DNA of 64,000 bases from Bacteroidetes bacterium ADurb.Bin037 (GCA_002071175.1 MWER01000016.1:124001-188000), one strand, 5' to 3'. Positions 52,414-61,647 are shown, counted from the first letter of the stretch. Notes: a model not told the origin generated them from the sequence alone. Numbers and translations: made by a program.

Positions 52414-53604
52414 ATGAATAGGTTTAAATTATTATACCTATCCGTATTATGCCTGTTTCTGACGGCCTGTCAGAGATGTATCATACCCTGGTACCGACAT
52501 AATCTGCTGGTATATATGGCCGCTGACAACACCTTGTCCGATCTGGCCGCAGAGAACATGGACGAATTGATCGTTAATTCTTTCGTTCCGTCTGATCATG
52601 CCCTGTTCGTATTTACGGACAGGACTCATAAAGGTGCTTTTCTTATCAGGATAAAGACAAAGAACAAAACTCCGGTGCTTGATACGTTGTACCGGTACGG
52701 ATCTGTGAACTCAGCCCTGCCGGAGGTCTTAAAACAGGCTATCGATCATGCAAGGGATAAATGTCCTGCAGATACCTACGGGCTCATCTTGTGGTCACAT
52801 GGTACCGGTTGGCTTCCAAAGGGATTATACGGTGAAATACCGCGGTATTCCGTAAAGCCTTTGTCGGAGATACCTGCATTTGAGTATGATATAAATGATC
52901 CTGCCTATCCGCGGACTAAAACGTTTGGACAGGACGGAAAGACAGAAATGGAGATCCCGGATCTTGTCGCCGCTTTAAGCGATTATCATCACGAGTACAT
53001 TTGCTTTGATGCCTGCCTGATGGCCGACATTCAAACTTATTATCAGCTAAAGGATGCATGTGATTATATCCTGGGATCCCCGGCAGAGATCATTGATACG
53101 GGATATCCGTATGACCGGTTGACATCGGTCCTGTTCCCATACAGAGGGCAGACCAGTTTGACCGCTCTGTGTGATGCCTATTTTAATAAATACGATTCAA
53201 AGACCGGATATAACCGTTCCGCCACCATATCGCTGGTAAGGACCGAACATATTCAAGGTTTGGCGCGGGCTTTCAAAACATTGATCAAAAACGGCGGAAT
53301 GGATCCGCAAGAAATAGATAGATCTGAATTACAGACCTATGATCGTCTTACAGAGCATGTGTTTTGGGATATTGACCAGATGGCCGGTATGTTGGGTCAT
53401 GCAGAAGATTATGAGAACTTCAGGACAATATTGAACAAAACGGTCGTCTATAAAAAAACAACGGAAAACTTCATTACAATTCCAATAAAACATTATTCGG
53501 GACTGGCAGCTTATCTTCCTACTCAGGTGTTACCTAGGACACAGACTGCTTTTCAAGCTACGTCCTGGAACAAATACCTTAAATGGATTCCCGTATCTAA
53601 ATGA
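52414..53604 (+). CDS. Clostripain-like (C11 family) cysteine peptidase lipoprotein
   Basis: The 396-residue protein has the lipobox FLTAC (Cys19), the C11 opening NLLVYMAADNTLSDLAAENM, catalytic His129 (LILWSHGTGWLP) and catalytic Cys201 (ICFDACLMAD). C11 peptidases cleave after Arg or Lys and are often secreted. The frame begins at 52363, but those residues precede the signal peptide and lie across the promoter, so the ATG at 52414 is used. It is transcribed divergently from the ytxH run. Confidence 0.92.
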   Translation: MNRFKLLYLSVLCLFLTACQRCIIPWYRHNLLVYMAADNTLSDLAAENMDELIVNSFVPSDHALFVFTDRTHKGAFLIRIKTKNKTPVLDTLYRYGSVNSALPEVLKQAIDHARDKCPADTYGLILWSHGTGWLPKGLYGEIPRYSVKPLSEIPAFEYDINDPAYPRTKTFGQDGKTEMEIPDLVAALSDYHHEYICFDACLMADIQTYYQLKDACDYILGSPAEIIDTGYPYDRLTSVLFPYRGQTSLTALCDAYFNKYDSKTGYNRSATISLVRTEHIQGLARAFKTLIKNGGMDPQEIDRSELQTYDRLTEHVFWDIDQMAGMLGHAEDYENFRTILNKTVVYKKTTENFITIPIKHYSGLAAYLPTQVLPRTQTAFQATSWNKYLKWIPVSK

Positions 53605-53605
53605 T

Positions 53606-53637
53606 TTTGCAAACTCCGGGATTTTAATTACTTTTGC
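53606..53637 (+). promoter_or_regulatory. Promoter of rplY-pth-S4 operon
   Basis: TTTG (53606-53609), 19 nt, TACTTTTGC (53629-53637): both elements are perfect. It begins 2 bp after the clostripain-like stop. Confidence 0.75.
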
Positions 53638-53640
53638 GCG

Positions 53641-53722
53641 CTCCTGAAGGACCTTTAGTAAGGTGCCATGGGATCCGGGAACAGTCCCGGGTTGAGTAAC
53701 ACTATTAACTAAACACACATCA
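53641..53722 (+). promoter_or_regulatory. Structured 5' leader of rplY
   Basis: An 82-nt leader with two stem-loops: GGACCTT/AAGGTGCC (53649-53667, TAGT loop, one bulge) and CCGGGA/TCCCGG (53675-53690, ACAG loop). An unstructured AC-rich stretch then leads to the ATG. Autogenous control of a ribosomal protein operon is an inference; no known leader family is recognised. Confidence 0.5.
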
Positions 53723-54358
53723 ATGAAACAATTTGAGATCAATGCCCGGGAACGTGGCAATTTTACAAAAAATGCAGTAAAACAGTTGCGCAAAGAAGGT
53801 CTTGTACCGTGCGTTCTGTATGGTAATCAAAAAGAAAATATCCATTTCTCTATTTGTGAGAAAGATTTGAAGGGCCTGATCTATACGCCGGATTCCTATA
53901 TTATTTCCCTCAATGTGGAAGGCAAAAACCATCTGTGCATCCTGCACGATGCACAATTCCATCCTGTTACAGACAGGGTGCTCCACCTGGATTTCCTGGC
54001 TATCGATCCTGACAAACCTGTCTCTATACAGGTTCCGGTAGCCATATCAGGCAATGCAGAAGGGGTCCGTCAGGGAGGTAAATTGCAGATCCTGAACAGG
54101 AAACTGTACGTACGTGCCTTTTTGAAAGATCTGCCCGACTCACTTGAAATAGATATCACAAATCTTGAACTGGGCAAGTCCATTAGAGCAGGTGATCTGA
54201 AGTACGATAAGATACAGATATTGGATCCAAAGAGCACTATAGTCTGTATGGTCAAGATGACCAGGGCTTCTACTTCCGCTTCTGCTGCAGCTGAAGCAGA
54301 GGAAACTGCTGAAACGGCCGAAACGACTGAAACGACTGAAACGCCTGAAGAAGCTTAG
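53723..54358 (+). CDS. rplY: 50S ribosomal protein bL25 (CTC type)
   Basis: bL25 binds 5S rRNA. The 211-residue protein is the long CTC form: the L25 domain (about 1-90; INARERGNFTKNAVKQLRKE, VPCVLYGN) followed by the TL5 C-terminal domain (about 95-185; VPVAISGNAEGVRQGGKLQI) and a Glu/Thr/Ala tail with repeated ET units. It leads an operon with pth 14 bp downstream. Confidence 0.95.
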   Translation: MKQFEINARERGNFTKNAVKQLRKEGLVPCVLYGNQKENIHFSICEKDLKGLIYTPDSYIISLNVEGKNHLCILHDAQFHPVTDRVLHLDFLAIDPDKPVSIQVPVAISGNAEGVRQGGKLQILNRKLYVRAFLKDLPDSLEIDITNLELGKSIRAGDLKYDKIQILDPKSTIVCMVKMTRASTSASAAAEAEETAETAETTETTETPEEA

Positions 54359-54372
54359 GCAATTTTTCTGTC

Positions 54373-54957
54373 ATGTCTTATCTTGTTACAGGACTGGGAA
54401 ATATTGGGACCGAATATGTCGGTACGCGTCACAATATTGGTTTTACGGTTCTGGAGGCCTGGGCTGCATTACATAAAACGGATTTTACCACATTGCGGTA
54501 CGGTTCACTGGCACAGGTAAGATATGCCGGGAAGGAGATATGGCTCCTAAAACCCTCCACTTATGTCAATCTTAGCGGAAAAGCCGTTCGTTACTGGATG
54601 AAGGAGGAACGGATCGCCCTGGAGAATATCGTGATTGTTCTGGACGATGTGGCACTTCCTTTTGGCAAGATCAGATTAAGAGCCCGCGGTAGCGACGGCG
54701 GTCATAACGGATTAAAACATATTTCCATGACACTCGGCACGGAAGAATATGCCCGGTTACGGATTGGGGTAGGAGATGATTTTCCGAGGGGATATCAGGC
54801 AGATTATGTCCTGAGTCAGTGGACCGGAGAAGAAAAGAAAGAGCTGCCTTTTGTTTGTAACCATGCAATAGAATCCCTCCAGTTGTTCATCAGACAGGGA
54901 ATTGAAAAGGCTATGAACCAGGTCAATACTGCAAGCTCAGGGGATCTAGTCAAATGA
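54373..54957 (+). CDS. pth: Peptidyl-tRNA hydrolase
   Basis: Pth frees tRNA from peptidyl-tRNA dropped by ribosomes. The 194-residue protein has GLGNIGTEYVGTRHNIGF with the catalytic His, KPSTYVNLSGKAV, VLDDVALPFGKIRLRARGSD with the key Asp, and GGHNGLKHI. It is coupled with the S4-domain gene through a 4-bp ATGA overlap and shares the rplY promoter, a common ribosome-related grouping. Confidence 0.96.
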   Translation: MSYLVTGLGNIGTEYVGTRHNIGFTVLEAWAALHKTDFTTLRYGSLAQVRYAGKEIWLLKPSTYVNLSGKAVRYWMKEERIALENIVIVLDDVALPFGKIRLRARGSDGGHNGLKHISMTLGTEEYARLRIGVGDDFPRGYQADYVLSQWTGEEKKELPFVCNHAIESLQLFIRQGIEKAMNQVNTASSGDLVK

Positions 54958-55325
54958 GAATGGATAAATATCTTTGGGCGATCAGGGTCTTTAAAACAAG
55001 GTCCGAAGCTGCCGATGCCTGCCGTTCTTCACGTGTCAAAATCAACGGCCAGGATGTAAAGCCTTCCCGTGAGGTCCGCAAAGGGGATACAATTGTTGTC
55101 AGAAAAGGTTCCGTCTATTATTCGTACCTGGTGATTGAGCCTGTCGATAAACGCCAGCCGGCAAAGGATGTGTCTTTGTATGCAAGTGATATCACACCTG
55201 CCGAAGAATATGCCAAATTGGAGCAACCCCGTGAAACGGTAGTCATATACCGCCGGAAAGGCACCGGACGTCCTACAAAAAAAGAGCGGCGTCAACTGGA
55301 TCAGATCATGAACCTTAACGAGTGA
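54954..55325 (+). CDS. S4-domain RNA-binding protein (Hsp15-like)
   Basis: The 123-residue protein starts with an S4 domain (MRMDKYLWAIRVFKTRSEAA, RVKINGQDVKPSREVRKGDT) and has a basic tail (YRRKGTGRPTKKERRQ). Hsp15 in E. coli binds free 50S subunits with blocked peptidyl-tRNA, so its place after pth makes sense. It overlaps pth by 4 bp and converges on manA with an 11-bp overlap. Confidence 0.9.
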   Translation: MRMDKYLWAIRVFKTRSEAADACRSSRVKINGQDVKPSREVRKGDTIVVRKGSVYYSYLVIEPVDKRQPAKDVSLYASDITPAEEYAKLEQPRETVVIYRRKGTGRPTKKERRQLDQIMNLNE

Positions 55326-56223
55326 TCTCCAGGATGGAACATCTTTCCTCCGGTATGATTTTCCAGTAATCCAAAGAAGCCGGGATCAGCATACAGCCAT
55401 TTCCGGCAGATTCATATGTCATCCCTTCCGATTCAACTTTGTAAGATCCATCAAGTCCCAGATAGATGATAAAACTATCCAGGGCAGATCCGTCAAATTC
55501 GTCGGGATGATCCAGATCCTTTAATCTTACGGAGAAGTAGGGTGAATCTACCAAAACTCCGGATATTGTAGGGGATGGGCTGTATTTCCTGTAATCTATG
55601 CAATCTATGGCAAGCTCCAGGTGCATCTCCCTGGCCGTTGCGGGATTGTGTTCCCTTCCCCAGTCGTAAATGCGATAAGTGATATCGGATACCTGCTGCA
55701 CCTCGGCAATGGTCAGTCCTCCTCCGCAGGCGTGGATCAACCCGGCAGGAATGTAATAGCATTCACCTTTCTTTGGCTCAATGCAATTCATTATCTGCGG
55801 TAAGGTTTCATCTTTGCATCGGGAATAAAACTCACCGGGCGTTATCTCCTTATTAAAACCAAGATAGATCTTGGCTCCCGGATGTGCATCCATGATGTAC
55901 CACATTTCTGTTTTTCCGTAAGCATGATGCATCTCGGCTGCCCTTTTATCGTCAGGATGCACTTGGACGGAAAGGAAATCGTCGACTGTCAAATATTTGA
56001 TCAATAATGGAAATTCATCTCCGCAGGAATCGTAAACATTGGCACCTACCAGATCGGACAGATATACCTCCAAAGCCTCATTGATGGTGTTACCTTTCAG
56101 GAAGCCGTTCCGGATTACCGAAGCATCCTGGTTAAGACCGCTCAGGACCCATGTTTCGGATCCCCATACGAGGTTTTTTACGATAGGCTTAAAGCTCAGA
56201 GGGTACAGATTCGTCCTGTTCAT
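55315..56223 (-). CDS. manA: Mannose-6-phosphate isomerase, type I (short form)
   Basis: This zinc enzyme converts mannose-6-phosphate and fructose-6-phosphate. The 302-residue protein has the zinc ligands in LSVQVHPDD (His89), GKTEMWYI (Glu106) and GLIHACGGG (His164, fitting the active-site loop). The tail is short, as in Bacteroidota and Bacillus forms. Its start lies 35 bp inside the end of the CPBP gene, so the two are probably co-transcribed with the nucleotidyltransferase. Supply of mannose for surface glycans is a likely use. Confidence 0.93.
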   Translation of the reverse strand: MNRTNLYPLSFKPIVKNLVWGSETWVLSGLNQDASVIRNGFLKGNTINEALEVYLSDLVGANVYDSCGDEFPLLIKYLTVDDFLSVQVHPDDKRAAEMHHAYGKTEMWYIMDAHPGAKIYLGFNKEITPGEFYSRCKDETLPQIMNCIEPKKGECYYIPAGLIHACGGGLTIAEVQQVSDITYRIYDWGREHNPATAREMHLELAIDCIDYRKYSPSPTISGVLVDSPYFSVRLKDLDHPDEFDGSALDSFIIYLGLDGSYKVESEGMTYESAGNGCMLIPASLDYWKIIPEERCSILEITR

Positions 56224-57082
56224 ATGCTATATGTAATGAAGGGGCAGGCGCAAGTTTTTTATTCAGGTATAACAATGTCAGAATCATCACCACTACAGAG
56301 ATAGCCAGGATGATATAATAGTGCTTGTCACTCATGATCGATCTGAGGGATGCATCTTCGCTTATTTCCGGGAAAAGGACGACAAGAAGGAATGAAAAGC
56401 CGTTATTGATAGCATGCAGTGCAACGCAGGTCCAGTAGGAGCGTGTTCTGTAATAGATCCATCCCAAAAGACAACCGATCAGAAAAGCAGGGATAGCCTG
56501 CCAGGGATTGGCGTGGATAACCCCAAACATGATGGCTGACCATACGATTGCCTTCCATGGTGCCATATGTTGCAACATGCCTTTGAGCGCAATTTCCCTG
56601 AGCAGCCATTCTTCGAGGAGCGGAGCTGCGATGACTACTGCAATGAGAGTCGGGATATTGCTCTCGGTCATAAGGGCAAACGTCTCCTTGATGAATTCAG
56701 GCATTTCCATCCATTCTGTCAGGGGATCAATAATAAAACTGGCTGAAATAATGATGACAGGGAGTAAAAGAATAAAAACAGGAAGCGGCACATTTCCCAA
56801 CCTGGCTGCCGGCCGGGGATAGGGAGGACGGTTTGTCCTGATTGCCTGATAATACTCGTTCCTTGCTCTTAGATATATATACAGGAACACAAAAAGGAAC
56901 GGGATTACATATAACAGGAGAGTACTCCATCCGCTTTCCGTCGTTATGGAGATCGTGTCGGGACGGATCTGGTTAATTATAGAGATAATCGATACAGTAA
57001 TAACCATTCCGCAGAACAAAACGAACATAATGAGCCAGGATTTTCCCAGCTTGGGCCTGTAATAGTCCAGGTACTTTTTCAT
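56189..57082 (-). CDS. CPBP family intramembrane glutamic endopeptidase
   Basis: The 297-residue membrane protein has about seven to eight helices. The CPBP (Abi/CAAX-like) motifs are Glu157-Glu158 in APLLEEWLLREIALKGML, then FGVIHANPWQAIPAFLIGCL with His190, and a third ALHAINNGFSFLL. Members cut CAAX-type or other membrane peptides; the substrate is unknown. It is flanked by the nucleotidyltransferase (12 bp) and manA (35 bp overlap). Confidence 0.9.
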   Translation of the reverse strand: MKKYLDYYRPKLGKSWLIMFVLFCGMVITVSIISIINQIRPDTISITTESGWSTLLLYVIPFLFVFLYIYLRARNEYYQAIRTNRPPYPRPAARLGNVPLPVFILLLPVIIISASFIIDPLTEWMEMPEFIKETFALMTESNIPTLIAVVIAAPLLEEWLLREIALKGMLQHMAPWKAIVWSAIMFGVIHANPWQAIPAFLIGCLLGWIYYRTRSYWTCVALHAINNGFSFLLVVLFPEISEDASLRSIMSDKHYYIILAISVVVMILTLLYLNKKLAPAPSLHIAYEQDESVPSEL

Positions 57083-57094
57083 AGAACAATTAGT

Positions 57095-58015
57095 TTAAGG
57101 GAATAATGGGTCGGGATACAGTCCTTCCCGGTGCAGCCTGGCGAGCCTGGCCACTACACCGTCCCGGTCTTCCCGGTAGGTTACTCCAAACCAATGAGAA
57201 TTGCTCCGGAGTATTCTGCACGTTCCTTCTCCCGATTTAATAATATCATTTACTAAGGTTGGCAAGTGGTATTCCGAGGTAGCTTCATGTACATGATTTG
57301 CCAGGAACTTTTTAACAAGATGTTCCGCCTTTTGATACACGTCGGGTAAAAATCCCCAACAATTCATGGAACACAGATCGTCTGCATCCAGTTCCATGCT
57401 GACAGTTTCTCCTTCTTTTGCAGGTATGTCACAGACAATTTGTCCGTTCTCCTGTTTGCGGATCTTGAAACGTTCTACCACGTCTGTCAGCAGTCCGTTT
57501 TCGTCCATGCGGCAAATACCGCGGGAAACGGGGCCTGAAGGGGAAAGTGTATTTTCCAGACGATAGCCTATCATAGCGTAGGAACCCCGGGTAAGATCTT
57601 TTCTTTTCAGGAATTCAGCCAGGACGGCAAATGCATTGCGACCGTAAAAATCGTCTGCATTAATGATCCCAAAAGGAGTATTGACACATTTTGAGGTCGC
57701 CAGCAACGCGTGTCCGGTTCCCCAGGGTTTTTCCCTGCCCGGAGGAGGAGTATATGGAGCGGGTATATCCTGTAATTCCTGGGTAACAAATTCAAAGGGG
57801 AAATGCGATCCGTAACGCGCCACACATACACGGTCGAATTCTTCACGGAAAGATTCCCTTATAACAAATACGATCTTCCCGAATCCTGCCCGGAGTGCAT
57901 CATAGATGGAATAATCCATTATCGTTTCGCCGTTTGGGCCCAGTCCGTCAAACTGTTTGAGCCCTCCGTAGCGGCTGCCCATGCCGGCTGCCATGATCAC
58001 CAATGTTGGTTGCAT
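57095..58015 (-). CDS. Sugar-phosphate nucleotidyltransferase-like protein
   Basis: The 306-residue protein has the NTP-transferase signature LVIMAAGMGSRYGGLKQFDG. Further blocks are GPNGETIMDYSIYDALRAGF, the metal Asp in FGIINADDFYGRNAF, and SHWFGVTYREDRD near the end. It would activate a sugar phosphate, perhaps made through manA two genes later; the sugar is not visible. The ATG at 58015 (MQPTLVIMAAG) is chosen; the frame reaches 58048, adding eleven residues unlike the family. Confidence 0.85.
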   Translation of the reverse strand: MQPTLVIMAAGMGSRYGGLKQFDGLGPNGETIMDYSIYDALRAGFGKIVFVIRESFREEFDRVCVARYGSHFPFEFVTQELQDIPAPYTPPPGREKPWGTGHALLATSKCVNTPFGIINADDFYGRNAFAVLAEFLKRKDLTRGSYAMIGYRLENTLSPSGPVSRGICRMDENGLLTDVVERFKIRKQENGQIVCDIPAKEGETVSMELDADDLCSMNCWGFLPDVYQKAEHLVKKFLANHVHEATSEYHLPTLVNDIIKSGEGTCRILRSNSHWFGVTYREDRDGVVARLARLHREGLYPDPLFP

Positions 58016-58029
58016 AATGAAAAACCTGT

Positions 58030-58038
58030 TATATTTGT
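58030..58038 (+). promoter_or_regulatory. -7 box of divIC
   Basis: TATATTTGT, predicted leader about 13 nt to the ATG at 58054. Confidence 0.5.
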
Positions 58039-58053
58039 GGAAAATCACCCCCT

Positions 58054-58392
58054 ATGCGTGAGCGCTTCAAATATGACCGTTTACCGGCGTTGATCAGGAA
58101 TAGGTATTTTATTGTTACGCTCGTTTTCATAGTCTGGATCGTTTTTTTTGACAACAACAGTCTTATAGGATGGGTCCGCGCCTTGGGTGAATATTCCGAA
58201 AACAAATCCCAACAAAGATACTATAAAGAACAAATACAACAAACCGAAAGCAACCTCAGGGAATTGCAATCCAATAAGGATTCACTGGAAAAATTCGCCA
58301 GGGAAAAGTATTACTTTCATAAAGAAAATGAGGATGTTTTCATTATTTCACCAGCTCCATCAGATCCCGCAGATCGTTTCCCATATAGGTAG
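58054..58392 (+). CDS. FtsB/DivIC-like septum formation initiator
   Basis: The 112-residue bitopic protein has a short basic N-terminus, one membrane helix (RYFIVTLVFIVWIVFF) and a periplasmic coiled coil (YYKEQIQQTESNLRELQSNK) followed by the family end KFAREKYYFHKENEDVFII. It bridges early and late division proteins at the septum. Its last 50 bp overlap the convergent HAD gene. Confidence 0.9.
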   Translation: MRERFKYDRLPALIRNRYFIVTLVFIVWIVFFDNNSLIGWVRALGEYSENKSQQRYYKEQIQQTESNLRELQSNKDSLEKFAREKYYFHKENEDVFIISPAPSDPADRFPYR

Positions 58393-59044
58393 GAGCACCG
58401 TCGCATGGTTGTCCTGAAGGATTATAATAGAACTGGTCTATACCAAAGACCTGCGCCCCTTCAATATCGTTCTGGAAATTGTCTCCCACCATTAAGGTTT
58501 CTTTTTTCTTCCCGTTAATGGAAGTAATGGCGGAAGTGAATATCTTTGGATTGGGTTTGTGATATCCTACTTCTTCCGAGATGAATATTCTGTTACCGAA
58601 GAAAAGGTCCAGTCCGCTGTTACGAACCTTCTGATATTGAACCTGCTTGAACCCATTAGTCACCAGTGCCATCTTACAGCCTTTGCCTGTCAAATATTCC
58701 AGGACCTCCCGGGCATGAGGCACCAGTTTTGTTTTGGTCGGCATCAGTTCCAGGTACTGCTCCCCGAAAATACTTCCCAGGACTGTGGCATCCGGTACAC
58801 CGGACTGTTCAAAAGTAATCTCAAAACGCACATGCCGTAATTTTTGCTGGGTGATCTGTCCGGCTTCGTACAGGGCCCACAATGTGACATTGTTGGCTTT
58901 GTATAGTTCATAAAATTTTCCCGGATCAGGTATGTATTTCTGTACTCCGTGTCTGTGGATCAGTTCCACAATACAATCCCGGGCATTCTCCTCAAAATCC
59001 CATAAAGTATTGTCCAGATCAAAAAGAAAAAAGCGGTATTTCAC
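58343..59044 (-). CDS. YjjG-like HAD nucleotidase
   Basis: The 233-residue haloacid-dehalogenase phosphatase has motif I FFLFDLDNTLWDFEENA (Asp9, Asp11), motif II ALVTNGFK, motif III lysine in GYHKPNPKIF and motif IV MVGDNFQNDIEGAQ. YjjG acts on non-canonical pyrimidine nucleotides as a house-cleaning enzyme. It is last in a folP-purB-M64-HAD series, with 4 bp overlap to the M64 gene. Confidence 0.88.
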   Translation of the reverse strand: MKYRFFLFDLDNTLWDFEENARDCIVELIHRHGVQKYIPDPGKFYELYKANNVTLWALYEAGQITQQKLRHVRFEITFEQSGVPDATVLGSIFGEQYLELMPTKTKLVPHAREVLEYLTGKGCKMALVTNGFKQVQYQKVRNSGLDLFFGNRIFISEEVGYHKPNPKIFTSAITSINGKKKETLMVGDNFQNDIEGAQVFGIDQFYYNPSGQPCDGAPTYMGNDLRDLMELVK

Positions 59045-60282
59045 TTGGTGTAATGATCAATCGTTCTTTCTATCGCTCTTTGGCATACGGGACAAAATCC
59101 CGGGGCATTATTGGTATGCATCCTGCAATTCTTGGCCGGGCGATACATTCCTTTTGACATATAGGCCGCTCCTTCGAACAATCCGACACCTTCAGTACCC
59201 ATCATATCCTGCCATTTGGAGCTGAAGTTCACTTGTGTGGTGATATTGGGTTCCCAGGGCTCCACATCTAAAGGATACATATCCAGGTAGGCGACGTCAG
59301 AACTATAATATTCATCGGCAAGCCCGGCAAAACTGTGACCGAACTCATGTACAAAGACCTCTTTACTGATCTGGTGGTCAGCCATGCTCAATCCGTAATA
59401 ATTGTAGATGCCTCCACCTCCGTATTTTTTTGTGTTTACGATCACGTAGATAGCATCGAAAGCCGATCCGGATACGGCATTTGCCAAAAGCAGGTAATCC
59501 GGGGCGGTTAGATAACGTTCTGTGTAAAAAGTGTTGAAAGTACTTCCCAAGGCCGTTTGTGTCCAGAGGTCAATCTGGGGCATGTCAGGTCCGGAATCTT
59601 CCGAGACCAGGGGAAGTATCCAAATGTTGAAATCATCCCGGCGGGAGCGGAAAGGCTCGTATTCAAAGAGATATTCAGAGAAACGGGCGGCATCTCTTCT
59701 GAATTTCTCAAGCTCATCCAGCCTGTAACCTTCGGCAACAAACAGCAGGTCAACATGGTTTTCCACAGGTCCGTTTACCAGTAGGGTCTCGGGCATACAT
59801 AGTGCCTTTTCTTTTGTAATAAGACAGTCAGCGGGATCAATTTTGAACTGTTTCATGGACCGGTAGGATCCATCCCGCTTAATTCTTTCCGAAACCTCCA
59901 AAATGACGGTGTCTTTAGGATAGGGCATCCAGACAGACATATTGAACGCCTTATCCCTTTCAAGGGCTTCCCGGGTCGTCCTCCATTCCATGAACAGAGA
60001 ACTGAACCCTCTGGAAAAGATCAGGTCACCTTGCTTCGAAAACACCCTGTATTGGTATTCTCCATAAGAAAAAGGTGAGATAAGTTCTGATCTGGATCCC
60101 GCCCATGGTGTCTCTTTATGAAGAGATAACAGGAACACATCCTGTGTATGTGCATTTCCTGTAAAAACAAGATCAACGCGCAGGCGTTCGGTTGTGAAAT
60201 AATGGTCAAAAATTACCGGTTGTGCCCGGGATGTCAGGGTCTGCCCCAGGCAAATAATAAAAAAGAGAATATATTTTTTCAT
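59041..60282 (-). CDS. M64 family zinc peptidase (IgA-peptidase-like)
   Basis: The 413-residue protein has a signal peptide (to SRAQ), a beta-sandwich N-terminal domain (about 22-150) and the M64 catalytic domain with His312-Glu313-His316 (FVHEFGHSFAGLADEY). A Cys-rich end follows (GMYRPAKNCRMHTNN, CPVCQRAI). The family includes a Clostridium ramosum IgA peptidase, but most members have unknown targets and this one need not act on IgA. It sits 6 bp after purB. Confidence 0.9.
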   Translation of the reverse strand: MKKYILFFIICLGQTLTSRAQPVIFDHYFTTERLRVDLVFTGNAHTQDVFLLSLHKETPWAGSRSELISPFSYGEYQYRVFSKQGDLIFSRGFSSLFMEWRTTREALERDKAFNMSVWMPYPKDTVILEVSERIKRDGSYRSMKQFKIDPADCLITKEKALCMPETLLVNGPVENHVDLLFVAEGYRLDELEKFRRDAARFSEYLFEYEPFRSRRDDFNIWILPLVSEDSGPDMPQIDLWTQTALGSTFNTFYTERYLTAPDYLLLANAVSGSAFDAIYVIVNTKKYGGGGIYNYYGLSMADHQISKEVFVHEFGHSFAGLADEYYSSDVAYLDMYPLDVEPWEPNITTQVNFSSKWQDMMGTEGVGLFEGAAYMSKGMYRPAKNCRMHTNNAPGFCPVCQRAIERTIDHYTK

Positions 60283-60288
60283 AACACA

Positions 60289-61632
60289 TCAATGTCCCGT
60301 ATAACCCGAGGGAGTGATTTGCAGCAATTCGTCTTTGACTTCCTGGCTTATGTCAAGACTGCGAATAAAGGTGTGCAGGTATTCCTTATCGATATGCATG
60401 TTGGTACGGGTAATTTCTTTAAGTGTTTCATACGGGTTGGGGTAATTTTCCCTTCTCAGGATGGTCTGTATGGCCTCAGAAATGACGGCCCAGTTCTCTT
60501 CCAGGTCCTTTTCTATGGCCGAACGGTTCAACAGAACCTTGCCAAATCCCTTTTGGAGCGATTTGAATGCCAGAAGGGTATGTGCCAACGGAACCCCCAG
60601 ATTACGCAGTACAGTGGAATCGGTAAGGTCTCGCTGAAGGCGTGAAATGGGCAGTTTGGCTGCCAGGTAACCGAAAATCGCATTGGCCACCCCAAAGTTT
60701 CCTTCTGCATTCTCAAAGTCAATTGGGTTGATCTTGTGAGGCATGGCAGAGGAGCCAATCTCCTGGTCCTTTATATGTTGCTTAAAGTAATTCATAGATA
60801 TATAGGACCACATATCCCGGCATAAGTCTATGCAAATGGTGTTGATACGGCTCAGGTTATGGCACAGGGCAGCTAAGTGGTCGTAATGTTCAATCTGGGT
60901 GGTAGGGAAAGAACGTTGTATCCCTAACGTTTTGTTTAGGAATTTGGCGGCAAATTTATGCCAGTCAATTTGCGGATAGGCTGCGTTATGGGCATTGAAA
61001 TTTCCGGTAGAACCCCCAAATTTTCCACTAAAAGGGATCTGTTCAAGACTTTTGAGCTGTTCCTCCAACCGGACTTTAAAGACCATGATCTCTTTTCCCA
61101 GACGGGTAGGTGAGGCAGGTTGACCGTGTGTATGGGCAAGCATGGCAATGGGACCCCACTCGTTGGCCTTTTCTTCCAGCACTTCTATTGTTTTTTGTAA
61201 CAATGGTATATATTCCTTTTGGATCCCGTTTTTCAAGCTGAGCGGGATAGCTGTGTTGTTTATATCTTGGGAAGTGAGACCAAAATGGATGAATTCGCAA
61301 TATTTGCCCAGGCCGAGAGCCTTCATCTTGTTTTTCAGAAAATACTCAACAGATTTAACATCGTGGTTGGTAACCTTTTCCTGTGCCTTGATCACTTTGG
61401 CATCGGTTATGGAAAAATTCTTGTACACATTACGCAGAATGGGATACCATCTGGAATCCACTTCCTTGAGCTGGGGAAGAGGCAGTTTGCACAATGCAAT
61501 GAAATATTCCACTTCTACCTGAAGCCTGTAACGTATCAGAGCAAATTCGGAGAAATACCGGTTCAGGGGAGCCGTTTGGGCATAATACCTTCCGTCGATC
61601 GGAGATATTGCCAGTAATGGGTTGAATTCCAT
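60289..61632 (-). CDS. purB: Adenylosuccinate lyase
   Basis: PurB cleaves SAICAR and adenylosuccinate in purine synthesis. The 447-residue protein has SPIDGRYYAQTAPLNRYFSE, HFGLTSQDINNTA, LAHTHGQPASPTRLGKE and the fumarase-superfamily signature GSSAMPHKINPIDFENAEG. It belongs to the E. coli-like PurB type. A -7 box within the end of folP (61655-61663) gives it its own promoter besides read-through. Confidence 0.96.
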   Translation of the reverse strand: MEFNPLLAISPIDGRYYAQTAPLNRYFSEFALIRYRLQVEVEYFIALCKLPLPQLKEVDSRWYPILRNVYKNFSITDAKVIKAQEKVTNHDVKSVEYFLKNKMKALGLGKYCEFIHFGLTSQDINNTAIPLSLKNGIQKEYIPLLQKTIEVLEEKANEWGPIAMLAHTHGQPASPTRLGKEIMVFKVRLEEQLKSLEQIPFSGKFGGSTGNFNAHNAAYPQIDWHKFAAKFLNKTLGIQRSFPTTQIEHYDHLAALCHNLSRINTICIDLCRDMWSYISMNYFKQHIKDQEIGSSAMPHKINPIDFENAEGNFGVANAIFGYLAAKLPISRLQRDLTDSTVLRNLGVPLAHTLLAFKSLQKGFGKVLLNRSAIEKDLEENWAVISEAIQTILRRENYPNPYETLKEITRTNMHIDKEYLHTFIRSLDISQEVKDELLQITPSGYTGH

Positions 61633-61647
61633 AGAGAAAGTATTTGT

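Noticed and set aside
54290..54358. Glu/Thr repeat at the bL25 C-terminus as a separate element or repeat toxin
   Set aside because: It is an in-frame low-complexity tail, common in CTC-type bL25 proteins.
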